Notes: generated by a model not told the origin, from the sequence alone. A DNA stretch of 64,000 bases from Cesiribacter sp964504565 (GCA_964504565.1 CAZDEY010000001.1:62001-126000), one strand, 5' to 3'. Numbered from the stretch's first letter, positions 26,778 to 36,101 are shown. Translations and numbers: made by a program.

Positions 26778-28364
26778 TTATTTTTTAGCAGTAAACCTTC
26801 TAAACTTGCTGGTTTGATTTACTCTGGCACCTAAATCCTCTTCACTTTGAATTTTACCACTATAATTACCCTTAAGGGTTAGGCCACCTTCTACTACCAA
26901 ATCGTATATAATATCAAAATTATCGTTTCCGTTTATAGTTACGGTAACCTGCCCCCCGGTTACTTCGTAAGTTTGCTCACTTTGGCTGCTATTATTGAAG
27001 ATGCCTACCTCAGCGTTTTCAAAATAGTATTTACCTGCAGTTTCCGTACCATTGTAGTAAGTATAGGTGCCGGCGGTAAATTCTGATGCCGGGGAGAACA
27101 ACTCGGTATATATACCAAAGATATCTTCTGGATAATTTTCGTCCAATGCATTTTCTACGCTTGTATCTATCAAGGTAAAATCGCGGTTAAAATGAGTATC
27201 GTTGGTGGTAGTACCATAATCTGCATAAATACCATCTTTAATAGAATAGATTTCACCTAAAAACACAACTTCATTATCGGAAGGTGTAGGTGAATTGAAG
27301 AAATCGTTATAAACTCCGGTAAAATTAGCCTGCGCGCGTTGCCCGTTTTCCAGTACATAGTCAACTTGGACGGTATACTCACCTTTCGCCTCATCAACAG
27401 CAATAATTTTGGCAGTTCCGGAAACCGCTTCTAATATTATATCATCGTCATTATCCTCAGTTAAATCAATTTTATTGTCGCCGTTTCCATCTATGATAAT
27501 GCTACCTTCAGCATAGCTACTTGTGCTGCTATACTCGCCTACCGAATAAGTACCTAGCTCAAATTCTGATATTCCTAACGAATAAAAATCTATACCAAAT
27601 GCTATAGGTCCCTCAATAAGCTGGTTATTAATTTTAAATTCGCCGGAGCTAAGTATAATTGTTCTGAGAAAGTGCGTGTCGTCAGATGAATTGCCCTCTG
27701 ACACTGGTCCCTGGTCAAATAGGTAGGCATGGGTAATATCATATTTATTGCCTTGATACTCAGCTAAATTCAATCCTAGAGGTGCTTCGGTTTTAGTGTA
27801 CTGGCCAGTATAGTTTCCTTTAATTACTTTATTATTACTTAGGGTTAGGTTTACTTCAACAGTATAAGTGTTGGTAGATTGATTGTCTTGCACGATTTTT
27901 ATTAAGCCTTCCTTAGCCATTAATTTAGTATCAGTATTTCCAGCAAGGTCAATTTTCCCGTTATCATCAGAGTCTAAATAAATACCAGCCGAGGCAAAAT
28001 TTTCAGTACTGCTAAAATCAGTAATGGTATACTCTCCTGGAGTAAATGATTCTACTCCGAGAGAGTATAGATCAGCAAATACTACTATGTCGGAGTTAAC
28101 TTCCGTACTACTCTCTTCAATAACACCTTGGCTTAACCTTATAGTATAGTGGTAATGGCTTGGGGTGGTGTTTTGGTCTGCCGTGTAGGTTCCGTTATCA
28201 ATTATTAGGCCGTGAGTTAAGTTATAGGCCTCGCCATCGTATAAAACGGAATTATCTTCAATTACCGGCTCAGTAGGTTTTTTATCATTATCGTCACTGT
28301 CGTCGCCGCAGGCCCATAAGCCAAATAAGCTGAGTAAAAGCAGAATGTTAAATTTGTGTTGCAT
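26778..28364 (-). CDS. Lipoprotein with three tandem beta units and Ca-loop-like motifs
   Basis: 528 residues. Lipobox LWAC (Cys19) is followed by GDDSDDND. Three homologous units start at about residues 40, 202 and 366 (VLYDGEAYNLTHG, AEYQGNKYDITHA, VVFLGEIYSIKDG); each continues with a D.G...H(Y/F) motif and a GxY pattern. Units 1 and 2 contain DSDDNGKIDL and DGNGDNKIDL, which look like dockerin/EF-hand calcium loops; unit 3 lacks one. Predicted surface lipoprotein, family not recognised. The start has a proper leader (MQHKFNILLLLSLFGLWAC). Confidence 0.8.
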   Translation of the reverse strand: MQHKFNILLLLSLFGLWACGDDSDDNDKKPTEPVIEDNSVLYDGEAYNLTHGLIIDNGTYTADQNTTPSHYHYTIRLSQGVIEESSTEVNSDIVVFADLYSLGVESFTPGEYTITDFSSTENFASAGIYLDSDDNGKIDLAGNTDTKLMAKEGLIKIVQDNQSTNTYTVEVNLTLSNNKVIKGNYTGQYTKTEAPLGLNLAEYQGNKYDITHAYLFDQGPVSEGNSSDDTHFLRTIILSSGEFKINNQLIEGPIAFGIDFYSLGISEFELGTYSVGEYSSTSSYAEGSIIIDGNGDNKIDLTEDNDDDIILEAVSGTAKIIAVDEAKGEYTVQVDYVLENGQRAQANFTGVYNDFFNSPTPSDNEVVFLGEIYSIKDGIYADYGTTTNDTHFNRDFTLIDTSVENALDENYPEDIFGIYTELFSPASEFTAGTYTYYNGTETAGKYYFENAEVGIFNNSSQSEQTYEVTGGQVTVTINGNDNFDIIYDLVVEGGLTLKGNYSGKIQSEEDLGARVNQTSKFRRFTAKK

Positions 28365-28504
28365 GGTATAAGGGGTTTATTTGTAAGCAAATGTACCAAT
28401 GTACTACGCAATTAACAATAGAGCCAGAAGCAAATTTTACAAGCCAATAGTATTTACCTAAGCTGCATCTAATCTGGTTCAACCCTTTTATAAACATGTG
28501 TAGG

Positions 28505-28723
28505 TTATAAGTTACGGGGTAGGCTCTGTTTAGAAATCAAGTAAAGTTTCTGATGGTAATATTCCTGCTGTAGTTGCCTAAACTTCTCCGGAATGCGAAA
28601 CACAATTCTGCCTGATGCTACCTGAGCCGGTTCCTTCTTTAATATTACGACCACTATACTATCCCCAGCTATACATTCCGAATGTTTGACAGGTAGAATA
28701 ATGTGGATTAGGTAATTCTTAAA
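28505..28723 (-). other. Open reading frame without ATG, possible gene remnant
   Basis: Within the 460-bp gap 28365-28824 the minus strand is open for 73 codons from after a TGA (28724-28726) to a TAA at 28505. The translation looks protein-like (SIVVILKKEPAQVASGRIV, FRIPEKFRQLQQEYY) but has no ATG; the first plausible start is a GTG before VVILKK. It may be the 3' remnant of a lost gene or a short GTG-started gene. Confidence 0.3.
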
Positions 28724-28783
28724 TCAAACAAAAATTATATACACGCAAATTATTTGATTAATTAATCTCTTTAAATATTATTG

Positions 28784-28796
28784 TTGTTAGTAACAA
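28784..28796. promoter_or_regulatory. 13-bp perfect palindrome upstream of the T9SS cargo gene
   Basis: TTGTTA-G-TAACAA lies 28 bp before the start at 28825. A possible regulator site; no second copy was noticed in the window. Confidence 0.3.
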
Positions 28797-28824
28797 TTCA
28801 TTTAATTTTTAATTAATTTCTCAC

Positions 28825-29721
28825 ATGAAAATTAAGTCATTCTTAATCATTTTGGCTTGGATTACACCTTTATTAGGTATTGGCCAAATTTCAGGTTCAA
28901 ATTCTATTAACTCGGGAGTTACGACCTACTATAGTATTCCGTCTACTTCAGGCGCAAACTATTTTTGGTCATCAACCGGAGGAATTACTATTTTATCAGG
29001 ACAGGGCACTAATAGAATAGGCGTAAGAGGTTCATCCAATGGAAAGGTATGTGTAACTAGATATTCTAATAACACAGAACCATTTTGCGATTGCAAAAGT
29101 ATTACGGTTAGCACCCCACCTAGCTGTTCGGTAATCACCCCTACCTTTCATGTGTTAACTCCTAATTGGAATACTGCTGGTGAAACCTGTCCTAATTATT
29201 CATTTGAATTGTCTGTAAACGACCTTCCCCCTACCTCACTTATTGAGTACGAATGGGTTATTCAAGGGGCTAATATTTTATACTATACTGGCTCTAAGAA
29301 GGAAGGTGTATTCGTTCGATCCGGAGGTGTTGGAACGATTCTATATTTCAAAGTACGGGCACGATATACCTGTGGAACTAGTGATTGGAGCATCAAACAA
29401 GGTATAGTAGTAAGTTGTGGAGGCTCTGGCGGGGGCGGCGGTGATATACCAATAGGTCCTTTAAGCAAAGATAAGGTAGGCAATAACCTGATAAAAGTTT
29501 ACCCAAACCCAAGCAGTAATAATTTGCAAGTAGCTATGGATTCCAGTATTAAAACATCTGAAGTTTTCTTGTACAATGAAAAGGGAAATTTGGTACTAAA
29601 ACGTAAAGTAAGTTCTGCTAATAATTATATAGACACCAGCGAATTCCCTAGTGGCCTATATACAATTAAGGTTATAGGAGAAAACTTTATAAAAGAAGAT
29701 AAAATTATAATAAGTCACTAA
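28825..29721 (+). CDS. T9SS-secreted protein with PKD-like domains and type A sorting domain
   Basis: 298 residues. Signal peptide MKIKSFLIILAWITPLLGIG; then an Ig/PKD-like region (GANYFWSSTGGITILSGQGT) and a second one (LIEYEWVIQGANILYYTG) with several cysteines; then a glycine linker (GGSGGGGG). The C-terminus is a type A sorting domain: VYPNPSSNNLQVAMDSS, LYNEKGNLVLKRKV, LPSGLYTIKV-like FPSGLYTIKV. The protein should be exported by Sec, then across the outer membrane by the type IX system, and be released or anchored. No catalytic domain; function unknown, perhaps adhesive. Confidence 0.85.
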   Translation: MKIKSFLIILAWITPLLGIGQISGSNSINSGVTTYYSIPSTSGANYFWSSTGGITILSGQGTNRIGVRGSSNGKVCVTRYSNNTEPFCDCKSITVSTPPSCSVITPTFHVLTPNWNTAGETCPNYSFELSVNDLPPTSLIEYEWVIQGANILYYTGSKKEGVFVRSGGVGTILYFKVRARYTCGTSDWSIKQGIVVSCGGSGGGGGDIPIGPLSKDKVGNNLIKVYPNPSSNNLQVAMDSSIKTSEVFLYNEKGNLVLKRKVSSANNYIDTSEFPSGLYTIKVIGENFIKEDKIIISH

Positions 29722-29766
29722 TAGTAGGCAGTAATTTTAATTATATCTTAATATAATTAATCACAA

Positions 29767-29800
29767 AAAACCCTCAGCTTATTATGGCTGGGGGTTTTCT
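29767..29800 (+). terminator. Terminator of the T9SS cargo gene
   Basis: Stem AAAACCCTCAGC / GCTGGGGGTTTT (with one G-T type mismatch) with an 8-base loop and T-rich downstream sequence, 45 bp after the stop. Confidence 0.85.
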
Positions 29801-29950
29801 TTTACGTTTTTTAAAATATTTACTATTTCTAAAAAGTATTGTATAGCTATACCATCCTGTTTTAAATCAAATTATGATTAAATCAGATATCGCTTTATAA
29901 AGTAAGCGAGGCCAGTAATTGCCAATATTGCACAAACAGAAATAAAATCT

Positions 29951-30062
29951 GTCGCTCGTCTCCTGACGAGTGACCAATAATGCCAGTGCCTCCGGGCAGC
30001 GTTTTACCGTTTCATCCAAGAGGCTCAGGAATTAGCTAGTCACTCGCGAGGACGCGAGCGAC
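29951..30062. repeat. REPIN-like pair of hairpins in inverted orientation (second locus)
   Basis: Hairpin GTCGCTCGTC-TCCT-GACGAGTGAC (29951-29974) and, inverted, GTCACTCGCG-AGGA-CGCGAGCGAC (30039-30062), 64 bp apart. Same architecture and same TCCT loop as 5011-5141 with wholly different stems. Confidence 0.7.
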
Positions 30063-30080
30063 GGAAGCAATTTAAAAACA

Positions 30081-30104
30081 AAAGGGCTTCAATTGAAGCC
30101 CTTT
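30081..30104 (-). terminator. Terminator of the 30110-30742 gene
   Basis: AAAGGGCTTCAA / TTGAAGCCCTTT is a perfect 24-bp palindrome five bases after the stop of the minus-strand gene, with T residues (A on plus strand) beyond. Confidence 0.8.
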
Positions 30105-30109
30105 CACTA

Positions 30110-30742
30110 TTATGCAGCTGAAGTATTTCGTAATTCTGAGTAATCTCGAATTAATGACATCATGTTTCTAACTCTGAGATCAGTTAATCCTTTTACTTCG
30201 GTTAGCTTATGAATATCTCCTCGCTTAGCATCGATAATTACAGGAATTTGATCCTCACTATCTGCGAAGTGCTTTATTAAATGAAGTTGAAAATCTATTT
30301 CATCTTCCAAAAGCTCATCCTTAGCAAAATGAAATCTCATAAGCCAAGGCTCTCCATCCACATATGCTGAAAAATGCCAAGGTGACCTCATTTCTACAAA
30401 ATTGCCAATCAACCGTTTTGGATAAATTTCTCCGACTTCGTTTACTTCAACTTTGCGGAGCATATCAGTTATATTTTCTGAACACTCCAAGTAATTGAAA
30501 TATGGATCGTTCTTAACGTTCCATTCATGGCACTTTTTAATACTTAATAAAATGGAATCTATGCCTTCTTCAGATCTTAGTGAAGAATGAATCCACCTTA
30601 ATAATGGACCATAGTATGGAAAGCCTTTAAAAGCCTTTGGGTTATCAAATAAATCTCCAAGATGAGCAATTGCTGCTGCAGGGCCTAGTTTTTCTAGGCT
30701 GATGGTGTCGCTAACGTATAGCGGGGTTGGCGAATTTGCCAT
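30110..30742 (-). CDS. Hypothetical soluble protein
   Basis: 210 residues, no leader or membrane helix. The sequence is ordinary in composition with conserved-looking segments (GFPYYGPLLRWIHSSLRSEEG, WHFSAYVDGEPWLMRFHF, KGLTDLRVRNMMSLIRDY shortened here) but no family that I recognise. It is more AT-rich than its neighbours, stands alone with its own terminator, and its upstream 350 bp contain strong inverted repeats, so it may be a recent arrival. Confidence 0.6.
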   Translation of the reverse strand: MANSPTPLYVSDTISLEKLGPAAAIAHLGDLFDNPKAFKGFPYYGPLLRWIHSSLRSEEGIDSILLSIKKCHEWNVKNDPYFNYLECSENITDMLRKVEVNEVGEIYPKRLIGNFVEMRSPWHFSAYVDGEPWLMRFHFAKDELLEDEIDFQLHLIKHFADSEDQIPVIIDAKRGDIHKLTEVKGLTDLRVRNMMSLIRDYSELRNTSAA

Positions 30743-30847
30743 AGTTAAAAAGAAACTTAAATTATATTTTTAGCAAACTTTAGTTACCTAAACTCGTTTC
30801 TTTTTATAACTTTGAATTCCACTTCAAGTTAAGTTGCGAGATAGTAA

Positions 30848-30964
30848 CAAGGTGCTTTGCACTAACCTGTTTAGCAATTATGACCTTCGGCCACGTTCTC
30901 CAATGCTGCAACATTGGTTAATACGTGGCTTTTGTCATAGGTAGCATTTCTAATACCTATGGAC
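30848..30964. other. Structured intergenic region, candidate non-coding RNA or leader
   Basis: Three hairpins follow each other: GTGC-TTT-GCAC (30852-30862); a two-part stem GCCACGT / ACGTGGC enclosing CCAATG / CATTGG (30890-30929); and CATAGGTA / TACCTATG with a 10-base loop (30936-30961). On the minus strand an AGGAGG motif (about 30973) precedes them in transcription order toward the gene at 30742. The strand and function are not determined. No known RNA family recognised. Confidence 0.4.
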
Positions 30965-31018
30965 TCATCATTCCTCCTTTCGGTTAAAAATGTTTTTAAT
31001 TTAAACCACATAGGTTTA

Positions 31019-31052
31019 GAGATGTATCTGACCTTTTGGGTCTGACACATCT
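31019..31052 (-). terminator. Hairpin downstream of nrdA, possible terminator
   Basis: AGATGTATCTGACC and GGTCTGACACATCT form a long stem with two mismatches around a T/G-rich loop, 39 bp after the nrdA stop. There is no clear T-run, so a processing or stability hairpin is equally possible. Confidence 0.4.
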
Positions 31053-31090
31053 CCTCCTATCTTCTTCACTCTTAAACAACTAACAAGTTC

Positions 31091-33487
31091 TTAGCTGCCG
31101 CAGGCTTCGCAGGCGTCGGGGTTGTCCAGCGAGCAGGCCATGTCGGCAGCGCGGGTATCTTCTTCTTGAGCTGGCTGGGCGGTAGCCGCGTTGCTCTTGG
31201 CAGCGGCGGCTTTGTCCACCGTAAACTGTATGGCCGAGGCAGCGGCTTTGGTGCGTAGGTAGTACATACCGGTCTTCAGGCCCTGCTTCCAGGCGTAGAA
31301 GTGCATACTGGTGAGCTTACCAAAGTTAGGCTCCTGTATGTGCACGTTCAGGCTTTGGCTCTGGCAAATGTAAGCACCCCGGTCGGCGGCCATTTCCAAA
31401 ATTGACTTCTGAGAAATCTCCCATACGGTACGGTACAGATCCTTTATGTTCTGCGGTATTTCGGCAATTTCCTGCACGGAACCGTTGGCGGCAATCAGGC
31501 GGTTCTTCATGCCTTCGTCCCATAGGTTCAGGGCAATCAGGTCTTTTAGTAAGTGCTTATTTACTACAATAAACTCCCCGCTAAGCGTACGGCGGGTATA
31601 AATGTTGGTAGTATACGGCTCAAAACACTCGTTATTACCTAATATTTGCGAGGTAGAAGCGGTTGGCATTGGCGCAACTAATAGCGAGTTACGTACCCCA
31701 TTGGCTTTTACTTTCTTCTTAAGACCGTACCAGTCCCAACGGCCGCTCTTTGGCGTTACGCCCCACATATCGAACTGGAAGATGCCTTTGCTCACCGGTG
31801 AACCTTTGTAGGTTTGGTACGGGCCATCTACGGTAGCCAGCTCCATAGAAGCTTCCATAGCACCGTAGTAAATGGTTTCGAAGATTTCCTTGTTCAGCTC
31901 ACGGGCCTCGTCGCTATCGAACGGCATACGCAGCATAATAAAGGCATCGGCTAAGCCCTGCACCCCTAAACCGATAGGACGGTGGCGCATATTGGAATTG
32001 CGCGCTTCGGGCACCGGATAGTAGTTCAGGTCAATAACCTTGTTCAGGTTTTTGGTGGCTACTTTGGTTATGTCGTATAGCTTCTGGTGGTTGAAGAAGG
32101 GCTTACCATCAGCATCGGTATCTATAAACTTGTTTAGCGCAATAGATGCCAGGTTACAAACCGCTACCTCATCCTTGCTGGTGTACTCCATAATTTCGGT
32201 ACACAGGTTAGAGCTTTTTATAGTACCCAGGTTTTTCTGGTTGCTCTTGCGGTTGGCGTGGTCTTTAAACAGCATATACGGCGTACCGGTCTCAATCTGA
32301 GCTTCCAATACTTCAAACCATAAGTCTTGTGCTTTTACGGTTTTGCGGGCGCGGCCTTCACGCTCGTACTTTTCGTACAGACGCTCAAACTCATCACCAT
32401 AGCAATCGGCCAGGCCGGGGCATTCGTTCGGGCAGAACAGGCTCCAATCGCCATTTTCCTGCACGCGCTTCATAAACAGGTCGGGCGTCCACAGGGCGTA
32501 GAATAAATCGCGGGCACGCATTTCTTCTTTACCGTGGTTCTTACGCAAATCCAACCAATCAAAAATATCGGCGTGCCAGGGCTCCAAGTATACCGCAAAA
32601 GCACCTTTACGCTTACCACCGCCCTGGTCTACGTAGCGGGCGGTATCGTTAAACACCCGTAGCATTGGTACCAAGCCATTGCTGGTGCCGTTAGTACCTT
32701 TAATATAGCTGCCCGTAGCACGCACATTGTGAATAGATAGACCAATACCGCCGGCACTCTGCGAGATAAGCGCGCATTGTTTAAGGGTATCGTAAATACC
32801 ATCTATTGAATCATCCTGCATAGTTAGCAAGAAGCACGAACTCATTTGCGGCTTAGGCGTACCGGCATTAAACAACGTTGGCGTAGCGTGGGTAAACCAC
32901 TTTTCGCTCATTAAATTGTAGGTTTCAATGGCGGCATCAATATCCTCCATATGGATACCGATGGCTACGCGCATCAGCATGTGCTGCGGACGCTCTACAA
33001 TTTTGCCGTCGCACTTCATTAAGTACGAACGCTCTAATGTTTTAAACCCAAAGTAGTCGTAAGTAAAGTCGCGAGAGTAGTCAATGGCTTCGTCCAGTTG
33101 CTTGGCGTGCTCCTTCACTATACGCCAAACATCTTTGCTGATTATAGAAGCATTGCTTTCCGTTTTTGGATCAACGTAGGTATAGAGGCGCTTCATGGTA
33201 TTGCTGAAGCTGCCGCTGGTTACCTTATGCAGGTTGCTTACCGAAATACGGGCGGCAAGCAGGGCATAATCGGGATGGCGAGTGGCCATACTGGCGGCGG
33301 TTTCGGCGGCCAGGTTATCCAGCTCCTGGGTAGTTACGCCGTCGTAAAGGCCGTTAATTACCTTTTTGGCTACCTCTACCGGACTAATGTGTTTACCATC
33401 CAGCCCGTTGCATAGCTTTTCTATGCGGGCGGTTATTTTATCAAAACGTACTGACTCGCGACGACCGTCTCTTTTTATTACGAACAT
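31091..33487 (-). CDS. nrdA: Ribonucleoside-diphosphate reductase, alpha subunit (class Ia)
   Basis: 798 residues. An N-terminal ATP-cone (MFVIKRDGRRESVRFDKI ...) for allosteric control is followed by the ten-stranded barrel. Active-site elements are visible: SSCFLLTM, the NLCTEIMEY and VAVCNLASIALN region, and MPTASTSQILGNNECFEPY. The C-terminus ends DACEACGS, the redox-active CxxC tail reduced by thioredoxin. It makes dNDPs from NDPs with the NrdB radical subunit, encoded upstream on the same strand 139 bp away. This is the essential aerobic ribonucleotide reductase. Confidence 0.97.
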   Translation of the reverse strand: MFVIKRDGRRESVRFDKITARIEKLCNGLDGKHISPVEVAKKVINGLYDGVTTQELDNLAAETAASMATRHPDYALLAARISVSNLHKVTSGSFSNTMKRLYTYVDPKTESNASIISKDVWRIVKEHAKQLDEAIDYSRDFTYDYFGFKTLERSYLMKCDGKIVERPQHMLMRVAIGIHMEDIDAAIETYNLMSEKWFTHATPTLFNAGTPKPQMSSCFLLTMQDDSIDGIYDTLKQCALISQSAGGIGLSIHNVRATGSYIKGTNGTSNGLVPMLRVFNDTARYVDQGGGKRKGAFAVYLEPWHADIFDWLDLRKNHGKEEMRARDLFYALWTPDLFMKRVQENGDWSLFCPNECPGLADCYGDEFERLYEKYEREGRARKTVKAQDLWFEVLEAQIETGTPYMLFKDHANRKSNQKNLGTIKSSNLCTEIMEYTSKDEVAVCNLASIALNKFIDTDADGKPFFNHQKLYDITKVATKNLNKVIDLNYYPVPEARNSNMRHRPIGLGVQGLADAFIMLRMPFDSDEARELNKEIFETIYYGAMEASMELATVDGPYQTYKGSPVSKGIFQFDMWGVTPKSGRWDWYGLKKKVKANGVRNSLLVAPMPTASTSQILGNNECFEPYTTNIYTRRTLSGEFIVVNKHLLKDLIALNLWDEGMKNRLIAANGSVQEIAEIPQNIKDLYRTVWEISQKSILEMAADRGAYICQSQSLNVHIQEPNFGKLTSMHFYAWKQGLKTGMYYLRTKAAASAIQFTVDKAAAAKSNAATAQPAQEEDTRAADMACSLDNPDACEACGS

Positions 33488-33626
33488 GGGGTTGAAGGAT
33501 TGAAAGTGGACCTTAGTTAGGCCCGGGGTTGTTTACTCTTCTTACGTTGGTTACTTGGATTCCTGCGGCTGCCGGCAAGTTAAACCGGCACCGAGGCTAA
33601 AAATCTGCTCTAATTCACGAATTCAA

Positions 33627-34628
33627 TTAAAAATCTTCATCCAGGCTAAACTTCGGCTTATCGCTTTCGCTGCCGTTGTTGCTGTTCATTACGCCGGCTT
33701 TCTGGTACTCGGCTACACGCTTCTCAAAGAAGTTGGTTTTACCCTGTAGCGAAATCATCTCCATAAAGTCGAACGGATTGGTAGCGCCAAATTCTTTTTC
33801 GCATTCCAACTCCAGTAGCAGGCGGTCGGCCACAAACTCAATGTACTGGCACATCAGTTCGGCATTCATGCCAATCAGGTTTACCGGCAGTGCGTCGGTT
33901 ACAAACTCTTTTTCAATCTTCACCGCATCCAAAATTATTTCGCGTACGGTTTCTTTAGAAAGCTGATTTTGTACGTGCTTGGTATACAGGTGACAGGCAA
34001 AATCGCAATGCAGGCCTTCGTCGCGGCTAATAAGCTCATTACTGAAGCTTAGGCCCGGCATTAATCCGCGCTTCTTCAGCCAGAAAATAGAGCAGAACGA
34101 ACCACTAAAGAATATCCCCTCTACGGCAGCAAAGGCAATCAGGCGTTCCTGGAAGTTACCTTTATCTATCCAACGCAGGGCCCACTCGGCTTTTTTCTTC
34201 ACGCAGTCCAAGGTTTCCATAGCCTTAAACAAGTGGTCTTTTTCGGCCGGGTCCTTAACGTAGGTATCAATCAGTAAGCTATAGGTTTCCGAGTGGATGT
34301 TCTCCATCATAATTTGGAAACCGTAGAAGAACTTCGCCTCGGTATACTGAACTTCGGCTACAAAATGCTCGGCCAAGTTTTCATTTACTATACCATCGGA
34401 GGCGGCAAAGAAAGCCAGTACGTGCTTAATAAAGTGGCGTTCGTTATCGTTCAGGTTTTCCCAATCCTTCAGGTCCTGGCTCAGGTCAATTTCCTCGGCC
34501 GTCCAGAAAGAGGCTTCGGCTTGTTTATAAAACTTCCAGATATCGTTGTGCTGAATGGGAAATAGCACAAAGCGATCTTTGTTGTCCTGTAGTATGGGTT
34601 CCAGGGTGTCCGTATCGGTTTGGCTCAT
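33627..34628 (-). CDS. nrdB: Ribonucleoside-diphosphate reductase, beta subunit (class Ia)
   Basis: 333 residues from ATG 34628 (MSQTDTDTLEPILQDN); the ATG at 34676 would add 16 residues absent from the usual family start. Diiron and radical-site motifs are visible: EASFWTAEEIDLSQD, the MENIHSETYSLLIDTY segment with the tyrosyl-radical region, and SRDEGLHCDFACHLY. It holds the diiron-tyrosyl cofactor and pairs with NrdA, encoded downstream. Order nrdB-nrdA is transcribed on the minus strand. Confidence 0.96.
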   Translation of the reverse strand: MSQTDTDTLEPILQDNKDRFVLFPIQHNDIWKFYKQAEASFWTAEEIDLSQDLKDWENLNDNERHFIKHVLAFFAASDGIVNENLAEHFVAEVQYTEAKFFYGFQIMMENIHSETYSLLIDTYVKDPAEKDHLFKAMETLDCVKKKAEWALRWIDKGNFQERLIAFAAVEGIFFSGSFCSIFWLKKRGLMPGLSFSNELISRDEGLHCDFACHLYTKHVQNQLSKETVREIILDAVKIEKEFVTDALPVNLIGMNAELMCQYIEFVADRLLLELECEKEFGATNPFDFMEMISLQGKTNFFEKRVAEYQKAGVMNSNNGSESDKPKFSLDEDF

Positions 34629-35205
34629 AATTTTTATTGTATTTTTCCTAGATAATTTACCGAAGTTACTAGCCATATTCCTTACCGTTTACACTAACCG
34701 TTAATTAGCAGTAAGCCGAGGTGTTATAGGGCTGTGCTTACAAATATTATAAAGCTTAACGTTAATTCAAACTTGAATTTTGGCGTAATAAATTTTTGAT
34801 TTTAACAGAAATTCTCTATAAGGTTACTTAAAGGTTAAGTATATAACGGCGTGCTTTACAGTAGGTTATAAAATATATTTTTCCCCAGTATACAGATGCC
34901 TGCAACGCTTATGCTTATTGCTGGTAATCAGAGGTTTATATAAAGTAAAATATTTTATACCCCCCTAGTGTTGATAAGTTTGGCACGCTTTATCAGTAAT
35001 TAGCTAAATTGCACTTTTCCGGTTAGTTTGTTCCTATTCAGGCTTATATATGCCTATAGAGTAGTAAATAATCCATGTAAGTTTTTTATATGCCAAACGT
35101 TAGGTTTAGACCGTAGATTATTGGGCTGAATACCCCATAGCGTAGAATAAAATTTTTACTGAATGAGAAGAAATTTTTAAGCTTACATAAAGGCTTGGTA
35201 ATGGC
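34629..35205. other. Divergent intergenic region between nrdB and rplU
   Basis: About 600 bp of AT-rich DNA that must hold the nrdBA promoter and leader. I looked for paired NrdR boxes and saw none that convinced me. No gene seen. Confidence 0.45.
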
Positions 35206-35237
35206 TTGGTTTTTTAGTAGGGAAATACGTATCTTTG
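35206..35237 (+). promoter_or_regulatory. Bacteroidota-type promoter of rplU-rpmA
   Basis: TATCTTTG at 35230-35237 matches the -7 consensus TAnnTTTG, with TTG of a -33 element at 35206-35208. It lies 36 bp before the rplU start. Confidence 0.6.
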
Positions 35238-35273
35238 CCTCCTGTTTTATAGAAACACTAAGTTCTTTACCAC

Positions 35274-35585
35274 ATGTACGCAATTGTTGACATAGCCGGA
35301 AAGCAGTTCAAAGTAACTAAAGACCAGTATGTTTACGCTCCAAAAATGGAGGGTGACGAAGGCGCTTCCGTAGAGTTCGGCCAAGTACTCCTTATCGGTG
35401 ATGGGGATTCAGTCGATGTAGGTGCCCCCGCTATTCAGGGTGCCAAGGTAACCGGGAAAATCCTGGGCCACGTAAAAGGCGATAAAGTTATCGTTTTCAA
35501 GAAGAAACGCCGTAAGGGGTATCGTAAGAAAAACGGACACCGCCAGCAGTTTACTAAAATCCAGATTGAGGGAATTAGTAAGTAA
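35274..35585 (+). CDS. rplU: 50S ribosomal protein L21
   Basis: 103 residues, full length. MYAIVDIAGKQFKVTKDQY is the L21 N-terminus and the basic KKKRRKGYRKKNGHRQQFT segment binds 23S rRNA. First gene of the usual rplU-rpmA pair; a 108-bp gap separates them. Confidence 0.98.
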   Translation: MYAIVDIAGKQFKVTKDQYVYAPKMEGDEGASVEFGQVLLIGDGDSVDVGAPAIQGAKVTGKILGHVKGDKVIVFKKKRRKGYRKKNGHRQQFTKIQIEGISK

Positions 35586-35693
35586 GCAGTACAGTTAACT
35601 AGAGTCAGGAATCAAGAGCCAAGAATCAAGATTAAAATCTGATCTGTTAAGTTCTAGATTCGAACAACGAACAACTAAAAACGAACAACTAAA

Positions 35694-35954
35694 ATGGCAC
35701 ATAAGAAAGGTGTAGGTAGTTCCAAGAACGGACGCGACTCGCTAAGTAAACGCTTGGGCGTGAAGATTTACGGTGGCCAATTTGCTAAAGCTGGTAACAT
35801 TATAGTACGCCAGCGGGGCACGCAGCACCACCCGGGTACTAACGTAGGTATTGGCAAAGACCATACCCTGTTTGCGTTGGTTGACGGTAACGTAGTTTTC
35901 CGTAAAGGTTACAAAGACCGTTCATTTGTTTCTATTGATCCGCTTGAGGTTTAA
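35694..35954 (+). CDS. rpmA: 50S ribosomal protein L27
   Basis: 86 residues. MAHKKGVGSSKNGRDSLSKR begins directly with the mature L27 form, with no cleavable extension of the Firmicutes kind. VRQRGTQHHPGTNVGIGKD is the conserved centre. Its N-terminal tail reaches the peptidyl-transferase centre. Followed by a terminator. Confidence 0.98.
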   Translation: MAHKKGVGSSKNGRDSLSKRLGVKIYGGQFAKAGNIIVRQRGTQHHPGTNVGIGKDHTLFALVDGNVVFRKGYKDRSFVSIDPLEV

Positions 35955-35984
35955 CAGTAAGCAAATAACCAAACAATATTTAAG

Positions 35985-36019
35985 AAGCATTCTGGCTACA
36001 GTAGTCGGAATGCTTTTTT
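35985..36019 (+). terminator. Terminator of rplU-rpmA
   Basis: Stem AAGCATTC / GAATGCTT with a 15-base loop, then TTTTT. Confidence 0.8.
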
Positions 36020-36101
36020 ATTTTGCCTGAACTAGGCATTATAGTACACTTTACACCTAAATTATATAACTTAGAAACTAAGCCAGAGCTACGCTTAAGC
36101 C

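Noticed and set aside
34629..35273. NrdR boxes upstream of nrdB
   Set aside because: AT-rich stretches resemble half boxes, but no properly spaced pair was found by eye.
35086..35283. 65-codon minus-strand frame before rplU
   Set aside because: It overlaps the rplU promoter and start, is low in complexity and has no recognisable protein features.
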